In this document: one piece after another, positions 7,216 to 14,998 of the stretch
How positions within the stretch are numbered: position 1 is the first letter of the stretch
Layout: every line of letters begins with the position of its first letter
Origin: Saccharothrix longispora
GTDB taxonomy: Bacteria > Actinomycetota > Actinomycetes > Mycobacteriales > Pseudonocardiaceae
DNA length: 37,021 bases
Assembly: GCF_030852425.1 (NCBI RefSeq)
Contig: NZ_NSDM01000032.1
Coordinates: 1 to 37,021 of the forward strand
Direction of reading: 5' to 3'
Translations under genes and position numbers: made by a program
The notes under the pieces: generated by a model
The model's database searches: none
The model's input: the letters and a program-made list of their open reading frames with translations, nothing else
What the model was told of the DNA's origin: nothing

Positions 7216-8463
7216 GTGACGAAGGCCCGTGAAGCCGGTCCCGGTGCGGTGCGGCGCGTGGTGGGCCCGCTGCGGCGGTTCGCCCACGACGAGGCCGCCG
7301 GCGGCGTCGTGCTGCTGCTGGCCGCGGTGGCCGCACTGGTGTGGGCCAACAGCCCCGCGGCGGCCGACTACGAGGGCCTGTGGCGCTCCTCGCTGACCCT
7401 GGGCCCGGTGACCGAAGACCTGCGGCACTGGGTCAACGACGGGTTGATGGTGTTGTTCTTCTTCGTCGTCGGCCTGGAGATCAAGCGCGAGCTGGTGGTG
7501 GGCGAGCTGCGGGACCGACGCGCGGCGGCGCTGCCGGCGTTGGCCGCCCTGGGCGGGGTCGTCCTCCCCGCGCTGCTGTTCCTGCTGGTCGTCGGCGGCG
7601 GGCCGGAGGCGCGGGGGTGGGGTGTCCCGCTGGCCACCGACATCGCGTTCGCCATGGGCGTGTTGGCGCTGCTGGGATCGCGGGTCCCGGCCGGGGTGAA
7701 GCTCTTCCTGTTGTCGGTGGCGATCGTCGACGACATCATCGCGGTGGGGATCATCGCCGTGGCCTACACCGAGGCGCTGGACTTCGGGTGGCTGCTCGCG
7801 GCAGCGGGCGGCGTGGCCGCGGTCGCGGTGATGCGCCGGGTGGGTGTCGACTCGGTCGTGGCCTACGTCCCGGTGGGGCTGTTCGTCTGGTACGCGACGC
7901 TGCACTCGGGTGTGCACGCCACGATCGCCGGTGTCCTGCTGGGGTTGATGACCCCGGCTCGGCCGGTGCGCGGGCGGGCGGTCCTGGACCGCCTCCAGCA
8001 CGGGCTCCACCCGATCACCGCGTTCGTGGTGGTGCCGTTGTTCGCCCTCGCCAACGCGGGGGTGGACCTGCGGGGCGGAGCTCTGGGAGAGGCGGTCGGC
8101 AGCCGCCTGGCGTGGGCCGTCGTGCTCGGCCTGCTCGTCGGCAAGGTGCTGGGGATCGGCGGCGCGGTGTGGCTGGCACTGCGACTCCGCGTCGGTGTGC
8201 TGCCCACCGGAGTGTCGCCCCGGCTGGTCTGGGGCGCGGCGGCGCTGGCCGGCATCGGGTTCACCGTCTCCCTGTTCATCACCGACCTCGCCTATGCCGA
8301 CCCCGCGCCGGCCACCCAGGCCAAGGTGGGCATCTTCGCCGCCAGCGCCGTGGCCGCGGCGCTGGGCAGCGCGCTGCTGCTCGGGTCGACTCGACGCCGC
8401 GAACCCGTCGCCGGTGGGCGGAGGACGGCGGGAGAAGGTGCAGACGGCCCTCCGGGGCGGTGA
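7216..8463 (+). CDS. nhaA: Na+/H+ antiporter NhaA
   Basis: The gene encodes 415 aa from GTG 7216, with a GAGGGGG ribosome site. The protein has the NhaA layout of about 11-12 TM helices. It has the N-terminal DEAAGGVVLLLAA segment, the FFFVVGLEIKREL motif, and the unwound-helix motif PLATDIAFAMG with Asp142. The ion-binding pair is in VAIVDDIIAVG (Asp172, Asp173), and the C-terminal GIGFTVSLFITDLAY block is present. It exports Na+ (or Li+) in exchange for protons at the plasma membrane. The C-terminal tail of about 25 residues is hydrophilic and Arg/Gly-rich. The gene converges on the alpha/beta hydrolase gene at 8564, with a shared terminator between them. Confidence 0.96.
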   Translation: MTKAREAGPGAVRRVVGPLRRFAHDEAAGGVVLLLAAVAALVWANSPAAADYEGLWRSSLTLGPVTEDLRHWVNDGLMVLFFFVVGLEIKRELVVGELRDRRAAALPALAALGGVVLPALLFLLVVGGGPEARGWGVPLATDIAFAMGVLALLGSRVPAGVKLFLLSVAIVDDIIAVGIIAVAYTEALDFGWLLAAAGGVAAVAVMRRVGVDSVVAYVPVGLFVWYATLHSGVHATIAGVLLGLMTPARPVRGRAVLDRLQHGLHPITAFVVVPLFALANAGVDLRGGALGEAVGSRLAWAVVLGLLVGKVLGIGGAVWLALRLRVGVLPTGVSPRLVWGAAALAGIGFTVSLFITDLAYADPAPATQAKVGIFAASAVAAALGSALLLGSTRRREPVAGGRRTAGEGADGPPGR

Positions 8464-8519
8464 TCACCTCGAACACCGCTCCCGCGTCGACGGCCGCGTT
8501 CACGCAGGTGGACGACAGG

Positions 8520-8557
8520 CCCCCGGCCCCGCGAGCCACAGGTCGCGGGGCCGGGGG
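8520..8557. terminator. Bidirectional hairpin terminator between nhaA and the convergent hydrolase operon
   Basis: This is a perfect 15-base GC-rich stem: CCCCCGGCCCCGCGA (8520-8534) pairs with TCGCGGGGCCGGGGG (8543-8557) around an 8-base loop. It lies 56 bases past the nhaA stop and 6 bases past the stop of the leftward hydrolase, so it can serve both. Confidence 0.92.
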
Positions 8558-8563
8558 AGTGGG

Positions 8564-9373
8564 TCAGTCGGCGGCGCGGACGATCAGCTTGACGACCGTG
8601 TCCGGACGCGAGACGGCCACGGCGTGCGAGGCCCCCTCGACGGTCACGGTGGCGCGTGAGCCGGCCCGGTCGGCCATGAACCCCTGCGCCTGCAGGGGGA
8701 TGTTCCTGTCGGCGCCCGCCAGCAGGAACCACGAGGGGATGCTCGTCCAGGCGGGTGTGCCGGACGCCTCGTCCAGGGCGGCGTCCCGGATGGGGCGCTG
8801 GGTGCTCGCCATGAGGGCGGCCTGTCGCGCCGGGACGTCGGCCGCGAACTGCTGCCGGAAGAGCGAGGGCTTGATGTAGAGGTCCGTCGAGCCGTCGGGC
8901 AGCGGGACCGGCGCCAGCGTCCCACCCAGGGTGCTGCCGGGGTACTTCGCGGCGAGCTGTCCCGCGGCTTCCCCCTCGGCGGGGGCGAAGGCGGCGACGT
9001 ACACCAGCGCCTTCACCTTCGGGGAGCGTGCCTTCACGTTGGTGATGACGGCGCCGCCGTAGGAGTGGCCGACGAGCACCACGGGCCCGTCGATGCCGGC
9101 GAGGCGCGCGTCGAGGGCGTCGGCGTCGGACCGGACCCCGCGCAGCGGGTTGGCCACGGCGACGGCGGTGAAGCCGCGCCGTTGCAGCCGCTCGATGACG
9201 GGGTTCCAGCTCGCTCCGTCCGCGAAGGCGCCGTGGACGAGGACGATCGTGGGCTTCTGCCCGCCCGTCGGGCGGTCGGCCACCGCGTTCGCCGTGCCGA
9301 GCCCGGCGACGGCGACGAGCACGGCCAGCAGGGCGGTGATGCGTGCGGTGACGCGGTGCGTGAGCGTGTGCAT
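8564..9373 (-). CDS. Secreted alpha/beta hydrolase
   Basis: The gene encodes 269 aa from ATG 9373. The signal peptide has RVTAR, a hydrophobic core and probable cleavage near NAVA (about residue 31). The alpha/beta fold core follows: TIVLVHGAFADGASW (oxyanion-hole HG), nucleophile elbow VGHSYGG, Asp in LLAGADRNIP and His in VEGASHAVAVS, giving a complete Ser-Asp-His triad. The closest family is the salicylate-esterase/EstC-like group of small alpha/beta hydrolases; substrate is unknown. The start lies 9 bases after the stop of the upstream hydrolase, so the two are one transcription unit led by the LAL regulator. Confidence 0.9.
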   Translation of the reverse strand: MHTLTHRVTARITALLAVLVAVAGLGTANAVADRPTGGQKPTIVLVHGAFADGASWNPVIERLQRRGFTAVAVANPLRGVRSDADALDARLAGIDGPVVLVGHSYGGAVITNVKARSPKVKALVYVAAFAPAEGEAAGQLAAKYPGSTLGGTLAPVPLPDGSTDLYIKPSLFRQQFAADVPARQAALMASTQRPIRDAALDEASGTPAWTSIPSWFLLAGADRNIPLQAQGFMADRAGSRATVTVEGASHAVAVSRPDTVVKLIVRAAD

Positions 9374-9382
9374 GTCCGGTTC

Positions 9383-10216
9383 TCAGTCTTCGAGGAAGGC
9401 GATCAGGGCGGCGTTGACCTCGGCCGCGTGGGTGAGCAGCAGGCCGTGCGGGGCACCGTCGATCTCGACGTAGCGCGCGTCGGGCAGGCGGCGGCGGAAC
9501 TCGCGTGCGGTGGCGTCGATCGGCAGGATGCGGTCGGCGGTGCCGTGCAGGATCAGCGACGGCACGTCGATGCGCTCCACGTCGGCCCGGAAGTCCGTCA
9601 GCCACGCAGGGACGCACGCGTACGCCGCCACGGGCGCCGAGCCGATGGCGGTGGTCCAGTTCGCCCGGAGCGCGGCCTCGCTGAGACGGGACCCGAGCGT
9701 CTCGTCGGTGTTGAAGAAGTCGACGAAGAAGTTCTCGTACCAGGCGTAGCGGTCGGCCTCGGCCTGCTCGGCGATGCCGTCGAACACCGACTGCGGCACG
9801 CCCGCGGGGTTGTCCTCCGCCTGGAGCAGGAACGGCTGGAGCGCGCCGAGGAAGGCCGCCTTCGCCACCCGCTCCGAGCCGTAGGTGCCCAGGTAGCGGG
9901 CGACCTCGCCCGAGCCCATCGAGAAGCCGACGAGGACGACGTCACGCAGGTCGAGCCGGGTCAGGACCGTGTCCAGGTCGCCGGCGAAGGTGTCGTAGTC
10001 GTAGCCCGTCATGGTCCTGCTCGACCGGCCGAAGCCCCGGCGGTCGTAGGTGATGACGCGGTAGCCGGCCTTGACCAGCGCATCGGTCTGCTTCTCCCAC
10101 GACTGCCCGTCCAGCGGGTAGCCGTGGATCAGGACGACCGGCTGACCGGAGCCGTGGTCCTCGTAGTACAGCTCGACGTCGGTCGAGCCCTCGGTGCCGA
10201 CGGTGATGGTTCCCAT
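9383..10216 (-). CDS. Alpha/beta hydrolase of the non-heme chloroperoxidase (perhydrolase) type
   Basis: The gene encodes 277 aa from ATG 10216, cytoplasmic, with no signal peptide. Motifs are PVVLIHGYPLDGQSW, VITYDRRGFGRSS, nucleophile elbow GFSMGSGEVARYLG, Asp in ILHGTADRILP, and His in DGAPHGLLLTHA. These match bacterial cofactor-free haloperoxidases such as the Streptomyces chloroperoxidases, which are serine hydrolases with perhydrolase side activity. The length is the family norm. It sits 50 bases downstream of the LAL regulator and 9 bases upstream of the secreted hydrolase on the same strand. Physiological substrate is unknown. Confidence 0.93.
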   Translation of the reverse strand: MGTITVGTEGSTDVELYYEDHGSGQPVVLIHGYPLDGQSWEKQTDALVKAGYRVITYDRRGFGRSSRTMTGYDYDTFAGDLDTVLTRLDLRDVVLVGFSMGSGEVARYLGTYGSERVAKAAFLGALQPFLLQAEDNPAGVPQSVFDGIAEQAEADRYAWYENFFVDFFNTDETLGSRLSEAALRANWTTAIGSAPVAAYACVPAWLTDFRADVERIDVPSLILHGTADRILPIDATAREFRRRLPDARYVEIDGAPHGLLLTHAAEVNAALIAFLED

Positions 10217-10266
10217 GGTGTGCCTTCCCTGCCGTCCGCCGTGCGCGGACCGGGCATGGCACGAAC

Positions 10267-13044
10267 CTAGGGAGCGGACGGGACCGGCCGCGTCCGTCGG
10301 ACTACGTCTTCGGCGTACGTCACCGTGCCGCGCAGCACCGCGGCGAGCTCGCCGCGGGATGTCACGCCCAGCTTGGGGAACATCCGCTGGAGGTGGGTGC
10401 TCACGGTCCTGGGCGAGACGTACAGCCGCTCGCCGATCTCCCGGTTCGTCAGGCCCTGCGCGGCGAGCCGGGCGACGTGCAGCTCGGTCGACGTGAGCCG
10501 GTCGACGGCGGCCGGGTCCTGGCGGGGGGAGGACGTGCCCGAGGCGCGCAGCTCCTGGCGCGCCCGCTCCGCCCAGGCCGCCGCGCCGAGCGCGTCGAAG
10601 ACCTCGCGCGCGGCCTGCAGGACGACGCGGGACTCGGCGGGCCGTCGGTGCCGCCGCAGCCACGCGCCCAGGGCGAGGTGCACCCGCGCCCGCTCGAACG
10701 GCCAGTCGACGGGAACGGCGACGAGGGCCGCCCGGTAGAGCGGCTCGGCGGCGTCCGGCGGGCTGAGCAGGGCGCGGCCGAGCCGCAGCCCGCAGAGCAG
10801 GGCGGGTGAGGGGGCCAGCTCTTCCAGTGGAGTCAGCTCCCGCAGTACCTCCCGCGCCGCTTCGGCGGACTCGCTGCGCACGGCCGCCTCGACCAGTTCG
10901 GCGACCCCGTAGAAGCGCAGCCAGGGGTGGAAAGCGGGGTCGGCCGGCTCGAAGACGCGGTGCAGGTGCCCGAAGGCGTCGCCGTAGCGCCCCTGGCAGA
11001 GGGCTGCCTGCCCGCGGGCCATCTGCACGATGGCCAGCACCGGGCGCGCACCGCCGGGCAGGGCGGTGCGCTCCGCCTCCGCCGCCCACGCCTCCGCCCG
11101 CGGGTCGCCGCCGACGGCCGCGAGCTGTGCACGGATGGCGTGCACCATCGCGTGCACCAAGGGCTGACCGGTCTCGCGGGCCAGCCCGGCGGCCTCTTCG
11201 GCGGCGAGGTGAGCAGCGCGCACGTCACCCAGCCGTGCGGCGCTGCCCGCCTGCACACAGAGCGCCCTGGCCAGCATCGACAGACGGCCCCGCGCCCGCA
11301 GGGGGTCCAGCGACCTCCCCGCCAGCCGGCTCGCCAGGGCAGGAGCACCCATCATCACTGCGGCACTACCCAGGAGCTGGTCCCCCTCGGCGTCCACGGA
11401 TGAACGCTCCAGCTGACCGGCCAGGGACTCGAGGACGGCCCGTCCACGCTCGACCGGCGCGCAGTGCGCCCGCAGGGCCACCAGGTCGGCGTTGTCCGCG
11501 TCCACGGGCATCCGGTCGGCGGCGGCGGCGACCCGCCGGCGGCTCGCCGGTCCCGGCTCCCCCCAGAAGCAGTGCAGGACAGCGCCCCACAGCATGCGCA
11601 GCCCCAGCACGGGCTCGCCACCGGCGGCGACCCCGACGGCCAGCTCGGCCAGCTCGGCGGTCGCGGTGCCCTCGCCCTGCGCCCCCTCGACCAGGGCGAT
11701 GCCGACCCAGGCCGCACGGCCCTGGTCCCGGACCGAGAGGTCCAGCGAGCGCGCCCGGGTCAGCAGGTGCGCCGCGACGTCGCACCGGCCCGACTCCAGG
11801 GCCAGCTCGGCGGCGCGCAGCAGCCGGTCAGCGCGGGCGGACGGGTCCGCGGTCAGCTCCGCCGCCCGCCGCAACGCGGCCAGGGCCGCGGCCACACCGC
11901 CCCGCCGCAGGGCCCTGCCGGCGGTGGAGTCCAGGTCCCGCGCCGCGTGCTCGTCGGGACCGGCGGTGGCGGCGGCGCGGTGCCACGCCTGCCGGTCGGG
12001 CTGCCCGTCGAGCTCGGCGACGAGAGCGGCGTGCGCGGCCTGCCGTTCCGCGGCGGTCGCGGCGTGGTGCATCGCCGAGCGGACGAGCGGGTGCCGGAAG
12101 ACCATCCCCCACGGCTCGACCAGGCCCGCGTCGACCGCCGGTCCGAGGGCGGCGACGTCGACCGCCGTCCCGAGCATCCGGGCAGCGGCGGCGAGGCACT
12201 CGTCCATCGTCCCGTCGCCGTTGAGGGCCGCGAGGAGGAGGACCGCCCGGGTGTCGGACGGAAGACGGGACACCCGTGCCGTGAAGGTCCGCTCCAGCCG
12301 TTCGGTCAACGGCAGCGGACCCGGCGTGAGCGCGTACGCCCCACCGACCGACCGCAGCGCGACCGGCAGTTCGGTCAACGCCAGGGGGTTCCCGGCCGCC
12401 TCCTCCAACAGCCGCCGCCTGACCTGCTGCCCCAGATCGGGCGCCACCGCGTCCAGCAGCTCACCCGACACCTCGTCCGTCAGCGGGTCCAGGTGCAGCA
12501 CGGGCAGCCCGGCACCTCCGAGCCGGTCGTCGAGGCCGCGGGTGACGGCGACCAGGGCGAGGGGATCGGACTCGATCCGACGCGCGACGAACCCGAGCAC
12601 GTCCAGGCTGGCCCGGTCCATCCAGTGGGCGTCCTCCACGACCACCAGCAGCGGCGCCTTCACCGCCGCGTCCGACAGCAGGGTCAGCGCGGCCAAGCCG
12701 ACGAGGTAGAGGTCGGGCACGGCCTCGTCGACGAGGCCGACGGCCGCGCGCAGCGCGGCACGTTGCGGTCCGGGCAGGTCGTCGATCCCGTCCCGCAGCT
12801 GGTGGACCAGCTGGTGCAGGCCGGCGCAGGGCACGTCCTCCTCGGACTCCACCCCCACCGCCGTGACCACCCGCGTCCCGCGGTCAGCGGCCAGCGCCGC
12901 CGCCTCGGCGACCAGCGCCGACTTGCCGATCCCGGGGGCGCCGAGGACGACCACCGCACCGCCCGACCCGGAGGCGGCCTGCTCGACCAGGGCGGCCAGT
13001 GCGAGGCGCTCCGTCTCGCGCCCCAGCAGCGCCCGTCGTTGCAT
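10267..13044 (-). CDS. LAL-family (large ATP-binding LuxR) transcriptional regulator
   Basis: The gene encodes 925 aa from ATG 13044, chosen because GGAG lies six bases upstream and the protein then starts MQRRALLGRETE, as LAL proteins do. ATG 13116 would add 24 Arg-rich residues. The AAA/STAND ATPase module has Walker A GAPGIGKSAL (about residues 35-44) and Walker B LLVVVEDAHWMD. A TPR-like helical middle of about 500 residues follows. The C-terminal LuxR HTH (last ~65 residues) shows LTSTELHVARLAAQGLTNRE and VSPRTVSTHLQRMFPKLGV. LAL proteins usually activate transcription of nearby catabolic or secondary-metabolite genes. Being first in a leftward operon with two hydrolases suggests it controls them; it could also act on the nearby biosynthetic genes. 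Confidence 0.93.
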   Translation of the reverse strand: MQRRALLGRETERLALAALVEQAASGSGGAVVVLGAPGIGKSALVAEAAALAADRGTRVVTAVGVESEEDVPCAGLHQLVHQLRDGIDDLPGPQRAALRAAVGLVDEAVPDLYLVGLAALTLLSDAAVKAPLLVVVEDAHWMDRASLDVLGFVARRIESDPLALVAVTRGLDDRLGGAGLPVLHLDPLTDEVSGELLDAVAPDLGQQVRRRLLEEAAGNPLALTELPVALRSVGGAYALTPGPLPLTERLERTFTARVSRLPSDTRAVLLLAALNGDGTMDECLAAAARMLGTAVDVAALGPAVDAGLVEPWGMVFRHPLVRSAMHHAATAAERQAAHAALVAELDGQPDRQAWHRAAATAGPDEHAARDLDSTAGRALRRGGVAAALAALRRAAELTADPSARADRLLRAAELALESGRCDVAAHLLTRARSLDLSVRDQGRAAWVGIALVEGAQGEGTATAELAELAVGVAAGGEPVLGLRMLWGAVLHCFWGEPGPASRRRVAAAADRMPVDADNADLVALRAHCAPVERGRAVLESLAGQLERSSVDAEGDQLLGSAAVMMGAPALASRLAGRSLDPLRARGRLSMLARALCVQAGSAARLGDVRAAHLAAEEAAGLARETGQPLVHAMVHAIRAQLAAVGGDPRAEAWAAEAERTALPGGARPVLAIVQMARGQAALCQGRYGDAFGHLHRVFEPADPAFHPWLRFYGVAELVEAAVRSESAEAAREVLRELTPLEELAPSPALLCGLRLGRALLSPPDAAEPLYRAALVAVPVDWPFERARVHLALGAWLRRHRRPAESRVVLQAAREVFDALGAAAWAERARQELRASGTSSPRQDPAAVDRLTSTELHVARLAAQGLTNREIGERLYVSPRTVSTHLQRMFPKLGVTSRGELAAVLRGTVTYAEDVVRRTRPVPSAP

Positions 13045-13362
13045 GCCGCGCTCCGTCTCCTCCGTGCGACTCCCACTGCCCGCGAGGCGCCGCGTCCTCG
13101 TCCGACCGGCCGACATCGGCCGTGACTGCCGTGAACCGACCCGAGGCCGGGGCGGGGCGTGATCCGCACCGTGGCACGCGCGCCGCTTCGCGGAGAGCGA
13201 GGGCTCCGGCGCCTGCGGACATATTTGAGCATCCGCCGGGACGATCCACGGGCTCGTCGCCCGCGGAGGTGGCGCGCTTCACACGGGCGGCTGCACGAGG
13301 TGCTCACCGTGCGCCCGTCCGGCGGGTGGCGGGCCCACCGCGACGACGAGGACGAAGGAGGT
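13045..13362. other. Intergenic region upstream of the LAL regulator
   Basis: These 318 bases lie between the regulator start and the terminator of the alpha-oxoamine synthase. They include a lower-GC patch around 13218-13235 (GACATATTTGAGCATCC). The regulator's promoter must lie here, but I cannot name its elements. No gene is seen. Confidence 0.4.
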
Positions 13363-13393
13363 GACGGGGCGCTCCCGGCGGCAGCGCCCCGTC
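13363..13393 (-). terminator. Hairpin terminator after the alpha-oxoamine synthase gene
   Basis: This is a perfect 11-base stem: GACGGGGCGCT (13363-13373) pairs with AGCGCCCCGTC (13383-13393) around a 9-base loop. It lies directly after the stop codon at 13397-13399 of the leftward gene, separating that unit from the LAL operon. Confidence 0.85.
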
Positions 13394-13396
13394 CCG

Positions 13397-14998
13397 CTAG
13401 AAGGAGTTGCCGAACGCGCTGGACAGGTATTCGCGCGCGTCGCGCAGGGCCCCGTCGATGATGCGGGCGGCCTCCCTCGCCTGCTCCGGCTCGTGCGCGG
13501 CCTGCACCTGCAACCGGAAGCGCGATGCGCCGGTCGGGGTGACCGGGAACTCGACCATGAACGCGAGCACCCCGCGGTCGAACAGCAGGCGGTTGACCGT
13601 GCGGGCGAGCTTCTCGTTGCCGATCAGGACCGGCACGATCGGGCTCGGCGAGCCCATGCAGGTCAACCCGCGCGTCGTCAGCTCGTCGCGCAGGGCGTGG
13701 ATGGCGGAGAAGAGCCGCCCGCGCAGGGCGTCGCCCTCGTCGGTGCGGATGATCTGGGCGGCCTTGAGCACCACGGCGGTCTGCATGGGGGACAGGGCGT
13801 TGGAGAAGAAGTGGGACGCGGCGAACATCTTGATGTACTGCTTCACCGCGGGCGACTTCGTCGCGACGAAGCCGCCGTTGGAGGCGAAGGTCTTGGAGAA
13901 CGCGCCCATGACCAGGTCCACCTCGCCCAGCATGTCCTGCATGCCCAGGACGCCGGTGCCGCCGGGGCCCATCGAGCCGAGGTCGTGGGCCACGTCGACC
14001 AGCAGGGTCGCGTCGTGGGCGCGGCAGACCTCCTGCAGGGCGGCGACGTCGGGCCAGTCTGCGTCCACCGAGAACAGGCCGTCGGTGATGACCATGATGC
14101 CGTTGTGGGTGTCGGTGGCGCGGATGCGGGCCAGGTGGCCGCGCACGGCCTCGACGTCGAGGTGGGTGTAGCGGGTGATGTTCCTGGTCGCCGCGCGCGC
14201 CCCCGTCTGCAGGCACGAGTGGGCGAGCCGGTCGATGAGGACGTGGTCCTCCTGGCGGACCAGGCCGGTGACGGCGCCGAAGCCCGCCGACCACCCGTTC
14301 GAGAACAGCGTCACGTGCTCCAGGCCGACCAGAGCCCCGAGAGCGGCCTCCAGCTCGTCGGAGATGCGGGTGTTGCCCAGCACCATCGGCGACCCGGCGC
14401 TGTGCGGGCCGAAGTCGCGCATCGCCCTGACCGCCGCCTCGCGGACCTCCGGGTGGGCGTTGAACGACAGGTAGTCCTGGGAGTTGAAGTTGATGCCCCG
14501 GGCGGGTTTGCTCAGGTCGTTGGTGATGGTCGCGACCCCGCCGGGCGCCGCCTCCAGGAGCCGGGAGTACTGCCAGGTCTCCGTGCGCCTGCGCGCCTCC
14601 ACCCAGCCGTGGAACTCCTCGGTCCGGTCGAGCAGGTTGGTCCCGACGGGGCGGAAGAAGTCGTAGGCGTTCTTGTCGAGCGCGTAGTCCTCGTCGGGGT
14701 CGATCGCGGGCGCGGACGTCGTCGCCGGTTCCCACATCGGTTCCAGGTCGGCCCGGATCGCCGGGTAGTCCTCGCCGAAGAAGCGGACCACCTCGTCCTC
14801 GGGGAGGGCGTCCAGTTCCTCCAGGTCCTCCCACGGGATGTGGGCCGCCCAGTTCCGCAGCATGTCCGACACCTCGCGCGCGGCCGCGGCGACCGCCTTG
14901 GCCGCGGTGACCGGGTCGGTGCCGGCGGCGTCGGCCGCGGCGATGAGCGAGGCGACGACCTCGCCGTCCTCGCGCTCCCGTACCGGGGTGCCGGTCAT
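13397..14998 (-). CDS. Alpha-oxoamine synthase (PLP-dependent acyl-CoA:amino acid condensing enzyme) with long N-terminal extension
   Basis: The gene encodes 533 aa from ATG 14998. Residues about 165-520 form a fold-type-I PLP domain of the AONS family (BioF, KBL, serine palmitoyltransferase, CqsA): INFNSQDYLSFNAHPEV, FGPHSAGSPMVLGNT, DVAHDLGSMG with cofactor-binding Asp335, and the PLP Lys369 in GAFSKTFASNGG. Such enzymes decarboxylatively join an amino acid to an acyl thioester, giving an alpha-aminoketone. The first ~160 residues are extra compared with BioF (about 390 aa). They are helical and acidic, lack an ACP-type DSL serine motif, and are not recognised. The start overlaps the stop of the FAD gene (ATGA), so the two are co-translated. 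No bioA/bioD genes are near, so biotin synthesis is unlikely; a secondary metabolite or signal is more likely. Confidence 0.88.
   Translation of the reverse strand: MTGTPVREREDGEVVASLIAAADAAGTDPVTAAKAVAAAAREVSDMLRNWAAHIPWEDLEELDALPEDEVVRFFGEDYPAIRADLEPMWEPATTSAPAIDPDEDYALDKNAYDFFRPVGTNLLDRTEEFHGWVEARRRTETWQYSRLLEAAPGGVATITNDLSKPARGINFNSQDYLSFNAHPEVREAAVRAMRDFGPHSAGSPMVLGNTRISDELEAALGALVGLEHVTLFSNGWSAGFGAVTGLVRQEDHVLIDRLAHSCLQTGARAATRNITRYTHLDVEAVRGHLARIRATDTHNGIMVITDGLFSVDADWPDVAALQEVCRAHDATLLVDVAHDLGSMGPGGTGVLGMQDMLGEVDLVMGAFSKTFASNGGFVATKSPAVKQYIKMFAASHFFSNALSPMQTAVVLKAAQIIRTDEGDALRGRLFSAIHALRDELTTRGLTCMGSPSPIVPVLIGNEKLARTVNRLLFDRGVLAFMVEFPVTPTGASRFRLQVQAAHEPEQAREAARIIDGALRDAREYLSSAFGNSF

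Noticed and set aside
13397..14998. Calling the alpha-oxoamine synthase bioF or kbl
   Set aside because: It is about 140 residues longer, has a different PLP-Asp context, and no biotin or threonine catabolism genes are nearby.
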